This document shows, piece after piece, positions 4,916 through 5,223 of a stretch of 5,223 bases of DNA; the stretch's first letter is position 1, and every line of letters begins with the position of its first letter. Origin of the DNA: an uncultured Acidobacteriota bacterium. Lineage in GTDB: Bacteria > Acidobacteriota > Blastocatellia > Pyrinomonadales > Pyrinomonadaceae. The notes under the pieces are model-generated. The model had not been told where the DNA came from. It made no database searches and saw only the letters and a list, made by a program, of their open reading frames with translations. Position numbers and translations under genes: made by a program. The DNA is taken from NCBI GenBank assembly GCA_946480545.1, contig CAMLKY010000198.1, positions 1-5,223 on the forward strand, given 5' to 3'.

Positions 4916-5223
4916 ATGAATATCAACATCTTCAGGGAATACGACATACGCGGTATCGTTGGCGAACATCTCACCGATGAAACCGTGCGCACACTCGGCC
5001 TTGCGATCGGAACGTTCTTTGTTCAAAACGGTGCAAAGCGAATCGCGATCGGTTACGACGCGCGGAAAAGCTCTCCGGAGTTTTGCGATCTGCTGACGTC
5101 AGGTTTCAATGCCTCGGGTCTCGACGTCGTATTGATCGGGATGGTGCCGACGCCTGTCCTCTATCACACCGTCTTCACCAAGCCGGTCGATCGCATCGGC
5201 GACAAGTCGATTCGCGATGACAG
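4916..5223 (+). CDS. Phosphomannomutase/phosphoglucomutase, N-terminal part (3' truncated)
   Basis: The frame opens at ATG 4916 and runs off the window, giving 102 complete codons. IFREYDIRGIVG (5-16) is the classic N-terminal signature of bacterial alpha-D-phosphohexomutases (PMM/PGM, ManB/AlgC type). It is followed by IAIGYDARKSSPEF (43-56) and a strand GLDVVLIGMVPTPVLYHTVF (68-87), whose PTP motif fits domain 1. These enzymes interconvert 6-phospho and 1-phospho forms of mannose or glucose in the cytoplasm for polysaccharide and nucleotide-sugar synthesis. The catalytic serine loop (T-G/A-S-H-N-P) has not been reached by the window end. The residues after PVD (RIGDKSIRDD) are not the usual GG(I/V)xITGSHNP, which implies an insert or a frameshift. 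No clear Shine-Dalgarno precedes the ATG, but the REYDIRG spacing fixes the start well. Confidence 0.88.
   Translation, partial: MNINIFREYDIRGIVGEHLTDETVRTLGLAIGTFFVQNGAKRIAIGYDARKSSPEFCDLLTSGFNASGLDVVLIGMVPTPVLYHTVFTKPVDRIGDKSIRDD

Noticed and set aside
4641..4980. Short plus-strand frames encoding Arg-Asn-Ala-Glu and Ile-Pro-His-Ser-Ala-type peptides
   Set aside because: They are translations of the heptamer inverted repeat and run into the phosphomutase gene in the wrong frame; repeat artefacts, not genes.

Overview
The window reads as ordinary chromosome from a moderately GC-rich bacterium, most likely an Acidobacteriota member of the Blastocatellia/Pyrinomonadales type. This placement is an inference. 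It rests on two adjacent secreted von Willebrand A proteins of the acidobacterial VWFA-related type (as I recall, TIGR03436), on intergenic gaps filled with palindromic repeats, and on signal peptides ending in Gly-Gln or Ala-Gln. No transposase, integrase, phage gene, CRISPR array, tRNA or rRNA is visible.

Layout. The plus strand carries, in order: the 3' end of an FAD-linked oxidase of the GlcD/D-lactate dehydrogenase type (1-198); an exported two-histidine phosphatase of the SixA/PGAM type (324-818); an exported conserved protein of unknown function (949-1530); an NTF2-like/DUF4440 protein (1653-2051); and a VOC/glyoxalase-fold protein (2048-2422), whose ATG overlaps the previous stop as ATGA. 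The minus strand then carries a two-gene VWA operon, transcribed from a first gene at 3604-4587 into a second at 2508-3590, 13 bp apart. The 5' end of a phosphomannomutase/phosphoglucomutase gene (4916 to the window end) diverges from it.

Genes together. The NTF2-like and VOC genes are translationally coupled and probably act on the same kind of small molecule. The two VWA proteins are diverged tandem paralogues, both with signal peptides and complete MIDAS metal sites, and probably act outside the cytoplasm. Nothing shows that the remaining plus-strand genes share a pathway.

Between genes. Every gap longer than about 80 bp contains an inverted repeat: 203-288, 829-912, 1554-1636, 2416-2513, and a nested pair at 4693-4892. 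Two of these (829-912 and 1554-1636) are copies of one family and show a compensatory base-pair change. Two others are built from 7-bp units. The A/T-rich element at 2416-2513 supplies the final Lys codon and the stop codon of both convergent genes that flank it. These repeats, rather than a new gene system, are the most unusual content. I do not see a convincing undescribed multi-gene system here.
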